Source of the DNA: Blautia sp. An249
GTDB taxonomy: Bacteria > Bacillota > Clostridia > Lachnospirales > Lachnospiraceae
Assembly (NCBI RefSeq): GCF_002159835.1
Contig: NZ_NFJL01000001.1
Span: 372,001 to 436,000 of the forward strand
DNA: 64,000 nucleotides
Direction of reading: 5' to 3'
The number at the start of each line of letters is the position of its first letter. The first letter of the stretch is position 1. Position numbers and translations under genes: made by a program. The notes under the pieces are model-generated. The model did not search any database and was not told the origin of the DNA. It saw only the letters and a program-made list of their open reading frames with translations. This document shows positions 35,094 through 43,983 of this stretch, in pieces.

Positions 35094-35492
35094 ATGCGAA
35101 AGAAATACAACACGCCCCACCGCAGCCGCGTTGTGAAAACCCGGCTGTCCGAAGATGAATACGCCGACTTCACAGCGCGGCTTGCGCCCTATGGTATCAG
35201 CCAGTCGGAATTTCTCCGGCAGGCGATACGGCGCACGACCATACGCCCCGTTGTCCATGTATCGGCGGTCAATGATGAACTGCTCTCCGCTGTCGGGAAG
35301 CTGGCCGCCGAGTACGGCAGGATCGGCGGCAACCTCAATCAGATTGCCCGGTATCTGAACGAGTACGGCTCACCCTACAATGCGCTGTCCGGCGAGGTAC
35401 GCGCCGCCATAGCCGACCTTGCCGCCCTCAAGTATGAAGTCCTCAAGAAAGTAGGTGACGCAGTTGGCAACACTCAAGCATATCAACTCTAA
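35094..35492 (+). CDS. MobC family relaxosome accessory protein
   Basis: 132 residues. N-terminal ribbon-helix-helix-like region (VVKTRLSEDEYADFTARLAP, SQSEFLRQAIRRTTIRP) and the MobC motif GGNLNQIARYLNEYG. It binds oriT and helps the relaxase open DNA. ATG 35094 follows GAGAGGAGG. The 3' end overlaps the relaxase start by 38 bases. Confidence 0.9.
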   Translation: MRKKYNTPHRSRVVKTRLSEDEYADFTARLAPYGISQSEFLRQAIRRTTIRPVVHVSAVNDELLSAVGKLAAEYGRIGGNLNQIARYLNEYGSPYNALSGEVRAAIADLAALKYEVLKKVGDAVGNTQAYQL

Positions 35493-37074
35493 AAACGCCG
35501 ACTACGGAGCCGCCGAACAATATCTTCTCTTTGAGCATGACGAGTTTACCATGAAGCCCGTCCTTGATGAAACCGGCAGGCTTATCCCCCGCGAGGACTA
35601 CCGGCTGTCAACGCTGAACTGCGGCGGGGAGGATTTTGCCGTTGCCTGTATGCGGGCAAATCTCCGCTATGGGAAGAACCAGCGGCGGGAAGATGTGAAA
35701 AGCCACCACTATATCATCAGCTTTGACCCACGGGACGGGCCGGACAACGGCTTGACCGTAGACCGGGCGCAGGCATTGGGCGAGAAGTTTTGCGCCGAGC
35801 ATTTCCCCGGCCACCAAGCCCTTGTATGCACCCACCCGGACGGCCACAACCACAGCGGCAATATCCATGTGCATATCGTCATTAACAGCCTGCGGATAGA
35901 GGAAGTACCGTTCCTGCCCTACATGGACAGGCCAGCCGACACGAAAGCCGGCTGCAAGCACCGCTGTACCGACGCTGCCTTGCGCTACTTCAAATCCGAA
36001 GTCATGGAGATGTGCCACCGGGAGGGGCTTTACCAAATCGACCTCTTGAACGGCAGCAAGAACCGCGTGACCGACCGGGAGTATTGGGCGCAGAAAAAGG
36101 GACAGGCTGCGCTGGACAAGCAGAACGCCCCCATGATTGCAGGCGGTATCACGCCCCGGCAGACCAAGTTTGAAACGAACAAGGAGAAGCTGCGGCAGAC
36201 CATACGGAAAGCCCTTGCCACCGCCGCCAGCTTTGACGAATTTTCCTCTCTGCTGCTGCGGGAGGGCGTGACCGTCAAGGAGAGCCGGGGGCGGCTGTCC
36301 TATCTCACGCCGGACAGGACAAAGCCCATTACCGCCCGGAAGCTGGGCGACGACTTTGACCGCACCGCTGTCCTTTCCGTTTTGGAGCAGAACGCCGCCA
36401 GAGCCACAGAAAAGGCCGCAGCCATACTCGAATACCCCCGGCATGGGAACACAAAAGCCCCACAAACCGCCCCGAAGCAGGACGGTGTGCAGCGGCTTGT
36501 GGACATTGAGCAGAAAATGGCCGAGGGCAAAGGCCGGGGCTATGAACGCTGGGCGACCATGCACAACCTCAAACAAATGGCCGCGACGCTGAATGTGTAT
36601 CAGGAATACGGCTTTACTTCCCCGGAGCAGTTAGAAGCCGCCGTTGATACCGCCTATCAGGAAATGCGCCAGACCAGCGGCGAACTGAAAGCACTGGAAA
36701 CGAAGCTACAAGGGAAAAAGGAGTTGCAGCAACAGGTACTTGCCTATGCCAAGACCAAGCCCACCCGCGACGGGCTGAAAGCGCAGAAATCCGAGAAAGC
36801 CCGCGCCGCCTACCGGCAGGCAAACGAGAGCGATTTTATCATAGCCGAAGCCGCCGCCCGGTATTTCAAGGCGCATGGCATCACCAAGCTGCCCGCCCGG
36901 AAAGCGTTGCAGGCCGAGATCGAGCAGCTTATCTCCGAGAAAGACGGCCTGTATAACACCTACCACGAACAGAAACAGCGGTTCAAGGAGTTGCAGACCG
37001 TCAAGCGGAACATCGACCAGATTTTGCGCCGGGAGGAACCCCACCGCAGAAAGGAGCAGAGCCATGAGCGATAA
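35455..37074 (+). CDS. Relaxase/mobilization nuclease (VirD2/MobA-type)
   Basis: 539 residues from a GTG at 35455. The N-terminal nuclease domain has YLLFEHDEF early and the metal-binding three-histidine motif HPDGHNHSGNIHVHIVIN near residue 125-142. The C-terminal half is helical and charged. It nicks oriT and pilots the strand through a mating channel that must be supplied in trans. The catalytic tyrosine cannot be fixed with certainty by eye. Confidence 0.9.
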   Translation: MTQLATLKHINSKNADYGAAEQYLLFEHDEFTMKPVLDETGRLIPREDYRLSTLNCGGEDFAVACMRANLRYGKNQRREDVKSHHYIISFDPRDGPDNGLTVDRAQALGEKFCAEHFPGHQALVCTHPDGHNHSGNIHVHIVINSLRIEEVPFLPYMDRPADTKAGCKHRCTDAALRYFKSEVMEMCHREGLYQIDLLNGSKNRVTDREYWAQKKGQAALDKQNAPMIAGGITPRQTKFETNKEKLRQTIRKALATAASFDEFSSLLLREGVTVKESRGRLSYLTPDRTKPITARKLGDDFDRTAVLSVLEQNAARATEKAAAILEYPRHGNTKAPQTAPKQDGVQRLVDIEQKMAEGKGRGYERWATMHNLKQMAATLNVYQEYGFTSPEQLEAAVDTAYQEMRQTSGELKALETKLQGKKELQQQVLAYAKTKPTRDGLKAQKSEKARAAYRQANESDFIIAEAAARYFKAHGITKLPARKALQAEIEQLISEKDGLYNTYHEQKQRFKELQTVKRNIDQILRREEPHRRKEQSHER

Positions 37075-37450
37075 CCTGCCCCGCATGGACTACCGCCAGC
37101 ACCGGCGGGCGCGGCGGCTGGTACATGAGTGCTGTAACTACGACGAGGGAAACTGCCTGCTGTTAGACGACGGGGAGCCTTGCGTGTGCGTCCAAAGCAT
37201 TTCCCTTTCCCTCATGTGCCGCTGGTTCCGTGTGGCTGTCCTGCCCCTTGACGGGGAACTGGCCGCAGCCCTCTTGTACCGGGGGAGCCGGAAACGGTGT
37301 GAGGTCTGCGGGGCGGCATTTGTCCCCAAATCCAACCGGGGAAAATACTGCCCCGACTGCGCCGGACGCATGAAGAAACTCAAAGCCGCCGAGAGAAAGC
37401 GGAAACAAAGGCAGAAATGTCACGCTTTAGAGCCTTTCAAACCCGCATGA
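37064..37450 (+). CDS. Cysteine-rich VLP-domain protein
   Basis: 128 residues starting at ATG 37064 inside the relaxase end. Contains YRQHRRARRLVHECCNYDEG, CLLLDDGEPCVCVQSISLSL and a zinc-finger-like CEVCGAAFVPKSNRGKYCPD with CAGR, matching the Cys_rich_VLP family found after relaxases in Clostridial mobile elements. Function unknown; probably binds zinc. Confidence 0.75.
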   Translation: MSDNLPRMDYRQHRRARRLVHECCNYDEGNCLLLDDGEPCVCVQSISLSLMCRWFRVAVLPLDGELAAALLYRGSRKRCEVCGAAFVPKSNRGKYCPDCAGRMKKLKAAERKRKQRQKCHALEPFKPA

Positions 37451-37585
37451 ATCAAGGTTTTTTTCGTGAGTGTCAAAGGGTACGCGATACATTTATCCTT
37501 TTCCCCCGGAAACGCCGTTCTAAGGCGTGACAAAACACCACAATCAACCCGAACACAGGGAGGTGATACTATCGCTGATTATATC

Positions 37586-38317
37586 ATGGCAGACACGCCG
37601 CTGCCTATCTATCTGCCCTACCCCCGTTTCCTGCTGAAAATGGAGATTTCCCAGACCGCCAAGCTGCTGTATTCGCTGCTGTTAGACCGTTCCACACTCT
37701 CCCAGAAGAACAAGTGGCAGGACGACGAGGGCAGGATATATATTATCTATCCAATCGCGGAGATAGCCGAAATACTGGATAAGGGCAGCACCACCATAAA
37801 GGGGGCGCTTAATGAACTGGACATGGCGGGGCTGCTGGAACGGGAACGGGGCGGCTTCTCCGCACCGAACCGGCTTTATGTCAAAGTGCCGCGAGTGCCA
37901 CAGGTACAGTTTTCCGACCAACTGATGGCCGGAAATCCGACCCTCATAGAGCCGGAAAACCGTCCTACTGATGGTCAGAAAACCGACCTTATGATGGTCG
38001 GAAAACCGTCCCCTAACCAAACTACTATAAACAACCTTACAGAGAGCCAAACAAAGGGAGTGAGTGGGGAGCCGCCCGCGCCCTATGGCCGATACCAGAA
38101 TATTTTTCTGTCACAGACCGAATACGACGAGTTGCAGGCAGAGTACCCCGACAGGCTGGAACGGTTCATCGAGGAAATGAGCCGCTACCTTGCCGCCAGC
38201 GGGAAAAGCTACCAGAACTATGCCGCCGCCCTTCGGATATGGGCGGGGAACGACAAAAAGGGCGCCCCGAAAAAGGGCATCCCTGACTACTCATGCAAGG
38301 AGGGCGAGAGTTTATGA
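37586..38317 (+). CDS. RepA N-terminal-type replication initiator
   Basis: 243 residues: MADTPLPIYLPYPRFLLKME, then SQTAKLLYSLLLDRSTLSQK and TTIKGALNELDMAGLLERER, a winged-helix RepA_N domain, followed by a linker and a C-terminal domain (NIFLSQTEYDELQAEYPDRL). With the DnaC-like protein it may support rolling or theta replication of the excised element. The best ribosome site GGGAGGTG (37558-37564) is far from ATG 37586 and better spaced for an ATC codon at 37571, giving five extra residues. Confidence 0.78.
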   Translation: MADTPLPIYLPYPRFLLKMEISQTAKLLYSLLLDRSTLSQKNKWQDDEGRIYIIYPIAEIAEILDKGSTTIKGALNELDMAGLLERERGGFSAPNRLYVKVPRVPQVQFSDQLMAGNPTLIEPENRPTDGQKTDLMMVGKPSPNQTTINNLTESQTKGVSGEPPAPYGRYQNIFLSQTEYDELQAEYPDRLERFIEEMSRYLAASGKSYQNYAAALRIWAGNDKKGAPKKGIPDYSCKEGESL

Positions 38318-39156
38318 AGAACGAAATCAACGCTGTTTTGGAGAATATGACGACTGCCACCCCGGAGCCGGAGGACTACACCGGCGAGGACGGTTTACTG
38401 TACTGCGGCAGGTGCCGCAAGCCGAAAGAAGCCTATTTTGCGCCGGATAAGGCCGCTATCTTTGGCCGCGACCGCCACCCGGCAGAGTGCGACTGCCAGA
38501 GAGCCGCCCGCGAGGAACGGGAGGCCGCCGAGAAGCGGCGCAGGCACTTTGACACCGTGGAGGAACTGAAACGCCGGGGCTTTACCGACCCCACCATGCG
38601 GGACTGGACTTTTGAGAACGACAACGGCAGGAACCCGCAGGCCGGGATTGCCCGCCGGTATGTGGAACACTGGGAGGATATGCGAGCCGACAATATCGGC
38701 TGCCTGTTCTGGGGCGGCGTGGGAACCGGGAAAAGCTACCTTGCGGGCTGTATCGCAAACGCCCTTATGGAGAAAGAAATCCCCGTCCACATGACGAATT
38801 TTGCCCTTATCCTCAACGACCTTGCCGCCAGCTTTGAGAACCGCAACGAGTACATTTCCCGCCTTTGCCGCTATCCGCTGCTTATCATTGACGACTTCGG
38901 CATGGAGCGCGGCACCGAGTACGGGCTGGAACAGGTTTTCAATGTGATTGACAGCCGTTACCGCAGCGGCAAGCCGCTGATCGTCACGACCAACCTCACG
39001 CTGGACGACCTGCGGAACCCGGAGGACACCGCCCATTCCCGGATTTATGACCGCCTGCTTTCCATGTGCGTCCCGGTACGCTTTACCGGCGACAACTTCC
39101 GGCAGGAAGCCGCGCAGCGGAAAATGGAGAGCATGAAGAAACTGATTACCGACTGA
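38314..39156 (+). CDS. DnaC/IstB-like helicase-loader ATPase
   Basis: 280 residues. N-terminal zinc-like CGRCRKPKEAYFA and CDCQRA, then an AAA+ core: Walker A GGVGTGKSYLAG, Walker B LLIIDDFGMERGTEYGLEQV, sensor region IVTTNLTLDDL and the Arg-finger-like HSRIYDRLLSMC. It is expected to load replicative helicase for element replication. The start overlaps the RepA stop (ATGA). Confidence 0.85.
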   Translation: MKNEINAVLENMTTATPEPEDYTGEDGLLYCGRCRKPKEAYFAPDKAAIFGRDRHPAECDCQRAAREEREAAEKRRRHFDTVEELKRRGFTDPTMRDWTFENDNGRNPQAGIARRYVEHWEDMRADNIGCLFWGGVGTGKSYLAGCIANALMEKEIPVHMTNFALILNDLAASFENRNEYISRLCRYPLLIIDDFGMERGTEYGLEQVFNVIDSRYRSGKPLIVTTNLTLDDLRNPEDTAHSRIYDRLLSMCVPVRFTGDNFRQEAAQRKMESMKKLITD

Positions 39157-39170
39157 AAGGAGTATTGCCT

Positions 39171-39359
39171 ATGACAGATAACAAGCAGCACGACACCCGC
39201 ACCGCCCGCCGCCCCGACTGCGTGACGGAAATCCGCATGGGCAATTCCGTCCTTGTCGTGTCCGGCTATTTCAAGAAAGACACTACCACCACCGCCGCCG
39301 ACAAAATGGCGCGGGTACTGGAAGCGGAAGCCGCTGCTACACAAAAACCGGCAATTTGA
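39171..39359 (+). CDS. TnpW-type transposon protein
   Basis: 62 residues: TEIRMGNSVLVVSGYFKKDT then AADKMARVLEAEAAA, matching the small TnpW proteins beside Tn4451-type serine recombinases. Function unknown. AAAGGAG precedes the ATG. Confidence 0.8.
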   Translation: MTDNKQHDTRTARRPDCVTEIRMGNSVLVVSGYFKKDTTTTAADKMARVLEAEAAATQKPAI

Positions 39360-39408
39360 CAAATCATAAAGAAGCAGATTTTACACTTTTGCCGCTATAC
39401 AGCCCGCC

Positions 39409-39440
39409 CTATTCCGTGGTACAATGAAACCACGGAATAG
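39409..39440. repeat. 12-bp perfect inverted repeat before the recombinase gene
   Basis: CTATTCCGTGGT (39409-39420) and ACCACGGAATAG (39429-39440) with an 8-base loop. A TACAAT that could be a -10 box overlaps the first arm end and the loop. It stands 30 bases before the recombinase ATG, so it is a good candidate operator. Confidence 0.6.
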
Positions 39441-39470
39441 TGGGGCTGGCTGTCGGAAACGGAGGATTTT

Positions 39471-41090
39471 ATGTTAAGACAAGCCACCCAAAACCTCATT
39501 ACCGCCCTTTATCCGAGATTGTCCCATGAGGACGAGTTGCAAGGCGAGAGTAATTCCATATCGAACCAGAAAAGGATTTTGGAAACCTACGCCAAGCAGA
39601 ACGGCTTTACTAATCTGCGCTGGTACACCGACGACGGCTTCTCCGGCGCGAACTTTCAAAGACCCGGTTTTCAAGCCATGCTTGCAGACATTGAAGCCGG
39701 GAAAGTCGGAACCGTCATAGTCAAGGACATGAGCCGGTTAGGGCGAAACTACTTGCAGGTAGGGTTTTACACGGAAATGCTGTTCCCTCAAAAGGGAGTG
39801 CGTTTTATCGCTGTCAACGACAATGTGGACAGCGCAAACGGCAGCATGGACAACGATTTTACCCCTCTGCGAAATCTGTTCAACGAATGGCTGGTGAGAG
39901 ATACGAGCAAGAAAATCAAGGCAGTAAAACGAGCAAAAGGCATGAGCGGCAAGCCTGTTACCAGCAAGCCGGTCTATGGCTACCTCATGGACGAGGACGA
40001 GAACTATATCGTTGACGAGGAAACCGCGCCGGTTGTCCAGCAGATATACCAGCTTTGCCTTGCCGGGAATGGCCCGACCAAGATTGCCCGTATGCTTACG
40101 GAGCAGCAAATCCCCACGCCGGGGACGCTGGAATACCGCAGGACAGGCAGCACACGCCGCTACCACCCCGGCTATGAGTGTAAATGGGCGACAAACACCG
40201 TCGTTCATATCCTCGAAAACCGGGAGTACACCGGCTGTCTGGTAAACTTCAAGACGGAAAAGCCCTCTTACAAGGTCAAACACAGTGTAGAGAACCCCGT
40301 GGAGAAGCAGGCCATTTTTGAGAACCACCATGAGCCTATCATAGACCGGGAAACATGGGAGCGCGTGCAGGAGTTACGCAAGCAGCGCAAACGCCCGAAC
40401 CGCTATGATGAAGTGGGGCTGTTCTCCGGTATGCTGTTCTGCGCCGACTGCGGCCATGTGATGTACCAGCAGCGGTATCAGAACAAGAACCGCAAGCAGG
40501 ACTGTTACATCTGCGGCAGCTACAAGAAGCGCACCCGCGACTGTACGGCGCACTTTATCCGCACCGACCTGTTGACCGCCGGTGTCCTCTCCAATCTCCG
40601 GCAAGTGACGGAGTATGCCGCCAAGCATGAGAGCCGCTTTGTGAAGCTGCTTATCCAGCAGAACGAGATCGGCGGCAAGAGAAAGACCGCCGCAACCACC
40701 AGGCAGCTTGAACAGGCGCAGGAGCGCATTGCCGAAGTGAGCCGCATTATTAAGCGGCTGTATGAGGACAATGTGAACGGCAAAATCAGTGACGAGCGTT
40801 TCATGGAACTGTCAGCAGACTATGAGCAGGAACAGCGGGAACTGAAAGACCGCGCCGCCGCTTTGCAGGCCGAACTGGACAAGTCGCAGGCCGCCACCGT
40901 CAACGCGGAAAAGTTTATGGGTATCGTCCGAAAGCACCTTGCCTTTGAGGAATTGACCCCCACCCTCTTGCGGGAAATGATTGAAAAAATCGTCGTGCAT
41001 GAGTGTAGCTATGACGAGAACGGCACCCGCAGGCAGGACATTGAGATTTATTACAGCTTTGTCGGCAAGATTGACTTGCCCGAAGCCTAA
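39471..41090 (+). CDS. Large serine recombinase (TnpX-like)
   Basis: 539 residues. Resolvase domain with the nucleophile Ser18 (ALYPRLSHEDELQGESNSIS) and the IVKDMSRLGRNYLQVGFYTE active-site region, a recombinase domain (RTGSTRRYHPGYECKWATNT), zinc ribbon CADCGHVMYQQ...CYICGSYKK and a C-terminal coiled coil (QLEQAQERIAEVSRIIKRLY). It should excise and integrate the nested element through short core sites. It is the last gene before the right end, consistent with element polarity. Confidence 0.94.
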   Translation: MLRQATQNLITALYPRLSHEDELQGESNSISNQKRILETYAKQNGFTNLRWYTDDGFSGANFQRPGFQAMLADIEAGKVGTVIVKDMSRLGRNYLQVGFYTEMLFPQKGVRFIAVNDNVDSANGSMDNDFTPLRNLFNEWLVRDTSKKIKAVKRAKGMSGKPVTSKPVYGYLMDEDENYIVDEETAPVVQQIYQLCLAGNGPTKIARMLTEQQIPTPGTLEYRRTGSTRRYHPGYECKWATNTVVHILENREYTGCLVNFKTEKPSYKVKHSVENPVEKQAIFENHHEPIIDRETWERVQELRKQRKRPNRYDEVGLFSGMLFCADCGHVMYQQRYQNKNRKQDCYICGSYKKRTRDCTAHFIRTDLLTAGVLSNLRQVTEYAAKHESRFVKLLIQQNEIGGKRKTAATTRQLEQAQERIAEVSRIIKRLYEDNVNGKISDERFMELSADYEQEQRELKDRAAALQAELDKSQAATVNAEKFMGIVRKHLAFEELTPTLLREMIEKIVVHECSYDENGTRRQDIEIYYSFVGKIDLPEA

Positions 41091-41159
41091 CGCCCGACCT
41101 ATCCGACACAATGGCCAAGTGCCGGATAGGAACGGCAAAATTTTTTACATTTCTATTAC

Positions 41160-41179
41160 TTCTTTATCGCACATCAGTA
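41160..41179 (-). repeat. Right terminal inverted repeat of nested element
   Basis: On the minus strand TACTGATGTGCGATAAAGAA, matching the left end at 16 of 20 positions. Followed by AA and then the rest of maff2. Confidence 0.65.
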
Positions 41180-41269
41180 AAAAGCCAGGGTATGAAACAG
41201 CTCATGGCTGGCGGCGGTATCGCAGTGGTAGGGATGACACTGATTCCGCTTCTGTCGGGCTTGTTCTAA
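41180..41269 (+). pseudogene. Maff2 family protein, 3' part
   Basis: Frame KSQGMKQLMAGGGIAVVGMT then LIPLLSGLF and stop, the second hydrophobic half of Maff2. An ATG at 41192 could in theory start a fragment, but it lacks a good ribosome site. Rejoined with 28625-28749 it gives an intact protein of about 70 residues. It directly precedes the VirB6/TrbL-like gene. Confidence 0.85.
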
Positions 41270-41275
41270 TCGTCC

Positions 41276-42139
41276 ATGGACTGGTTATTTGGCTGGATAA
41301 CAGACTGGATAAAACAGGGCTTAATCGACGCCATCACAGGACAATTTACAGGAATCTTTGAATCGGTCAACAACCAAGTAACCGATGTGGCCGCGCAGGT
41401 AGGCCAGACGCCCCAGGGCTGGAATGGCGGTGTTTTCAGTATGATCCAGACGCTATCGGAAACGGTAGTGCTGCCCATTGCCGGTATGATCTTAACTTTC
41501 GTGCTGGTGTATGAGCTGATCCAGATGATTCTTGAGAAAAACAACATGCACGAATTTGACACCTTCAACATCTTTAAGTGGGTGTTCAAGACCTTCGTTG
41601 CCACCTATCTGCTCACCAACTGTTTTACGATTGTGATGGCCGTATTCGATGTGGCGCAGACGGTTGTGGCGAACAGCGCGGGGATCATCAACGGAAATCT
41701 GGATGTGGCCGCGTCCATGGCCGACCTGGAAACACAGCTTCAAGCCATGGGTATCTGGGAGCTGATCGGCCTGTGGCTGGAAACCAATATCATCAATCTG
41801 TGCATGTGGATTTTGTCTATCGTGATTTTTGTGATCGTTTACGGAAGAATGATAGAAATTTATTTGACCGTGAGCATTGCGCCGATTCCTTTTTCCACAC
41901 TTGCCAACCGCGAATGGGGCGCGATGGGGACCAATTACCTGCGCTCCCTGTTCGCCCTTGGCTTCCAGGGATTCCTTATCCTGATCTGTGTTGCGATTTA
42001 CGCGGTGCTGGTCCAATCCATCCCATCTTCCAGCAGCGTACACGCCGCAATCTGGGGCACAGCAGGCTATACGGTGCTGCTGGCCTTTGCCCTGTTTAAG
42101 ACAGGTTCGCTATCCAAATCTATTTTCAATGCACACTGA
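41276..42139 (+). CDS. VirB6/TrbL-like conjugation membrane protein
   Basis: 287 residues with about six membrane segments (LPIAGMILTFVLVYELIQMI, NLCMWILSIVIFVIVYGRMI, SLFALGFQGFLILICVAIYA, GYTVLLAFALFKTGSLSKSI) and the family-like IYLTVSIAPIPFSTLANREWG. It would form part of the inner mating channel. It follows maff2 in the normal ICE order, which is now broken by the nested element, so its expression may depend on a promoter inside that element. Confidence 0.82.
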   Translation: MDWLFGWITDWIKQGLIDAITGQFTGIFESVNNQVTDVAAQVGQTPQGWNGGVFSMIQTLSETVVLPIAGMILTFVLVYELIQMILEKNNMHEFDTFNIFKWVFKTFVATYLLTNCFTIVMAVFDVAQTVVANSAGIINGNLDVAASMADLETQLQAMGIWELIGLWLETNIINLCMWILSIVIFVIVYGRMIEIYLTVSIAPIPFSTLANREWGAMGTNYLRSLFALGFQGFLILICVAIYAVLVQSIPSSSSVHAAIWGTAGYTVLLAFALFKTGSLSKSIFNAH

Positions 42140-42170
42140 CGTATGTTTTAAAAAGTAAAGGAGACATTTT

Positions 42171-42620
42171 ATGAGTAATAACAATACTGCTGCAAATCCC
42201 ACTGTCCCGGAAACAAACGGGGACCTGCCTTTCAAGCTGGATGTGCGTGTCCGGCCTATCGCTCCTATGGGAAACCTGCTGGCCTACGCCAACGTCACCA
42301 TCGGGGGCTGTTTTAAGATCGACGGCTTTCGGATCTGTTCCGGCGAAAAGGGGCTGTATGTCAATATGCCCTCCACCCAGGACAACAAAGGGAACTGGAG
42401 GGATGTCTGCTGGCCGGTGACGGCGGATTTTCGCCGCCAGCTCAATGAGGCGCTGATTGAAGGATACGGCGCGGCTATTGAAAACCTGCAGGCGACTTTG
42501 GAGGCTACGAAAGGCGCCGCGGAAAAGCCTTCGCTGACCGGGGCGCTGAAAGAGAACGCCGGTAAAGTGAAAAGCCAGCCGGTGAAGGCAGCCGCCGCCA
42601 AAGACGGTCCCTCCCGCTGA
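42171..42620 (+). CDS. SpoVG-like protein
   Basis: 149 residues; the core LDVRVRPIAPMGNLLAYANV and FKIDGFRICSGEKGLYVNMP, VCWPVTADFRRQLNEALIEG matches SpoVG, a small RNA/DNA-binding regulator, with an added C-terminal tail. ICE-borne SpoVG copies are common in Clostridia; target unknown. Its stop touches the methyltransferase start. Confidence 0.82.
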   Translation: MSNNNTAANPTVPETNGDLPFKLDVRVRPIAPMGNLLAYANVTIGGCFKIDGFRICSGEKGLYVNMPSTQDNKGNWRDVCWPVTADFRRQLNEALIEGYGAAIENLQATLEATKGAAEKPSLTGALKENAGKVKSQPVKAAAAKDGPSR

Positions 42621-43183
42621 TGCCGGAGACTAAAAAATACGGGATCATCTATGCGGACCCTCCCTGGCGTTACGATATGAAGCGGGGCCACGGGGTTGCA
42701 GAAAACCACTATCCCACAATGAGTATTGAAGAAATCTGCGCGCTTCCGGTTGCGGACCTTGCGGCCAAGGACAGCGCGCTTTTTCTTTGGGGTACATTTC
42801 CCCAGCTTAAAGAAGCGTTCCGTGTCATAGACGCCTGGGGATTCCAGTATAAAACGCTGGCCTTCCTGTGGCTGAAACAAAACCGCAAAGCGGACACCTG
42901 GTTTTACGGCATGGGGTTCTGGACGCGCTCTAACGCGGAAGTGTGCCTTCTGGCTACCCGCGGCCATCCGAAACGGCAGAGCGCCGGAATCCATCAGTTT
43001 GTCATTTCCCATATCGAGCAGCACAGCAAAAAGCCGGATATTGTGCGGGAGAAGATCGTTAAGCTGATGGGCGACCAGCCCAGGGTAGAGCTTTTTGCCC
43101 GTCAGAAAACGCCGGGATGGGATGTCTGGGGCAATGAGGTCGATTGCACCATCACCCTCCCGGAGAGAAAGGAGGAAATTTGA
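42620..43183 (+). CDS. MT-A70 family DNA adenine methyltransferase
   Basis: 187 residues. Catalytic DPPW is at 13-16 (IIYADPPWRYD), with a following LFLWGTFPQLKEAFRVIDAW, RSNAEVCLLATRGHP and the SAM-region tail QPRVELFARQKTPGWDVWGN. It would N6-methylate adenine in DNA (or RNA in other members). With no restriction gene nearby it is probably a solitary enzyme that protects the ICE from host restriction or marks it; that is inference. Confidence 0.85.
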   Translation: MPETKKYGIIYADPPWRYDMKRGHGVAENHYPTMSIEEICALPVADLAAKDSALFLWGTFPQLKEAFRVIDAWGFQYKTLAFLWLKQNRKADTWFYGMGFWTRSNAEVCLLATRGHPKRQSAGIHQFVISHIEQHSKKPDIVREKIVKLMGDQPRVELFARQKTPGWDVWGNEVDCTITLPERKEEI

Positions 43184-43914
43184 GTTTGGAACAGGAAGCG
43201 AAACGGTTGCTGATGGAGCGCTTGGATGACTGCCTGAAAGTCCATGCGGATTTGCTGGACTCACAGGACATTGGCAGTATTTATGAGCTGCAGGATCTCG
43301 CCCAGCTTCATTACTATTTGAAAGTGGAACATCCTTTTACCCCGGCAGAGGTGGAAGCTCTGCTGTCGTTTCAGGACCCGTTGGAAGTTGCCCGCTGGTG
43401 CAAAGAGGAAAACACCCATACCCACAGCTTTCCTATTTGCGAACTGTTGGAGAAAATCGGCGCATACCATAAATTTGACCGGTTTCCTCCGGCCCAGGCA
43501 GATCCAAGAACAGAACTGATAAAACGCCTGGGCCAGAATTATTTTGCCTACATGGAAAAGCTGGATTCTCTCAGTACGGGCGCGCTGGTCGCAAACGCGA
43601 GGGAAATTGCGACTGTCCAGGAAGTTTATACCTATCTGGCCGAACACTATACCTTTCAGCCGGGAGAAGCCGAACTGCTGCTCCGGCTGGATGACCCTTT
43701 GGGCTATATATCCGGCAGATGGCCCCAAAATGTCTACGATACCTTTCCTGTGGAAGATAAAGTTGCGGAAGATATTTGGGAACTATCACAGGAGGCGGAA
43801 CCTTTGCAGCTCCAGGAGAGCGGTTCCGTGAAAGACCGGCTGCAAAAGGCTATTGAACAGAGTTCACGCATGGGTGATCCTGATAAAAAGCCGCACCACG
43901 AGAAAGAGCGGTAA
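43180..43914 (+). CDS. DUF3848 protein with internal duplication
   Basis: 244 residues from a TTG at 43180 (43186 equally possible) after AAAGGAGG. Two similar halves are seen: DDCLKVHADLLDSQDIGSIY...YYLKVEHPFTPAEVEALLSF...DPLEVARW and LGQNYFAYMEKLDSLSTGAL...LAEHYTFQPGEAELLLRLDD...PLGYISGRW. This fits the DUF3848 repeat, of unknown function, found in the ICE neighbourhood. Confidence 0.7.
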   Translation: MSLEQEAKRLLMERLDDCLKVHADLLDSQDIGSIYELQDLAQLHYYLKVEHPFTPAEVEALLSFQDPLEVARWCKEENTHTHSFPICELLEKIGAYHKFDRFPPAQADPRTELIKRLGQNYFAYMEKLDSLSTGALVANAREIATVQEVYTYLAEHYTFQPGEAELLLRLDDPLGYISGRWPQNVYDTFPVEDKVAEDIWELSQEAEPLQLQESGSVKDRLQKAIEQSSRMGDPDKKPHHEKER

Positions 43915-43983
43915 AGCGCAAAATATGGATTGTTCCTGCCCTTTTTTACAGCGGCAGGCGTTTGAAGGAAAGAAGGTGATTTT

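Larger units (their letters stand above)
28750..41179 (+). mobile_element. Integrative mobilizable element carrying tetracycline resistance, inserted in maff2
   Basis: Bounded by 20-bp imperfect inverted repeats and by AA dinucleotides (28748-28749 and 41180-41181) that could be the crossover core of its serine recombinase. Removing 28750-41181 rejoins GGC GCC AA with A AGC CAG GGT, restoring maff2 in frame. Content: tet gene, AraC-type regulator, rRNA methyltransferase cassette, sigma-like gene, HTH protein, candidate oriT, MobC, relaxase, Cys-rich protein, RepA, DnaC-like ATPase, TnpW, serine recombinase. It lacks conjugation-channel genes, so it would need a helper such as its ICE host. 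Confidence 0.85.

Noticed and set aside
35608..36576. 322-codon minus-strand frame opposite the relaxase
   Set aside because: Shadow of a high-GC gene; the relaxase histidine motif proves the plus-strand reading.
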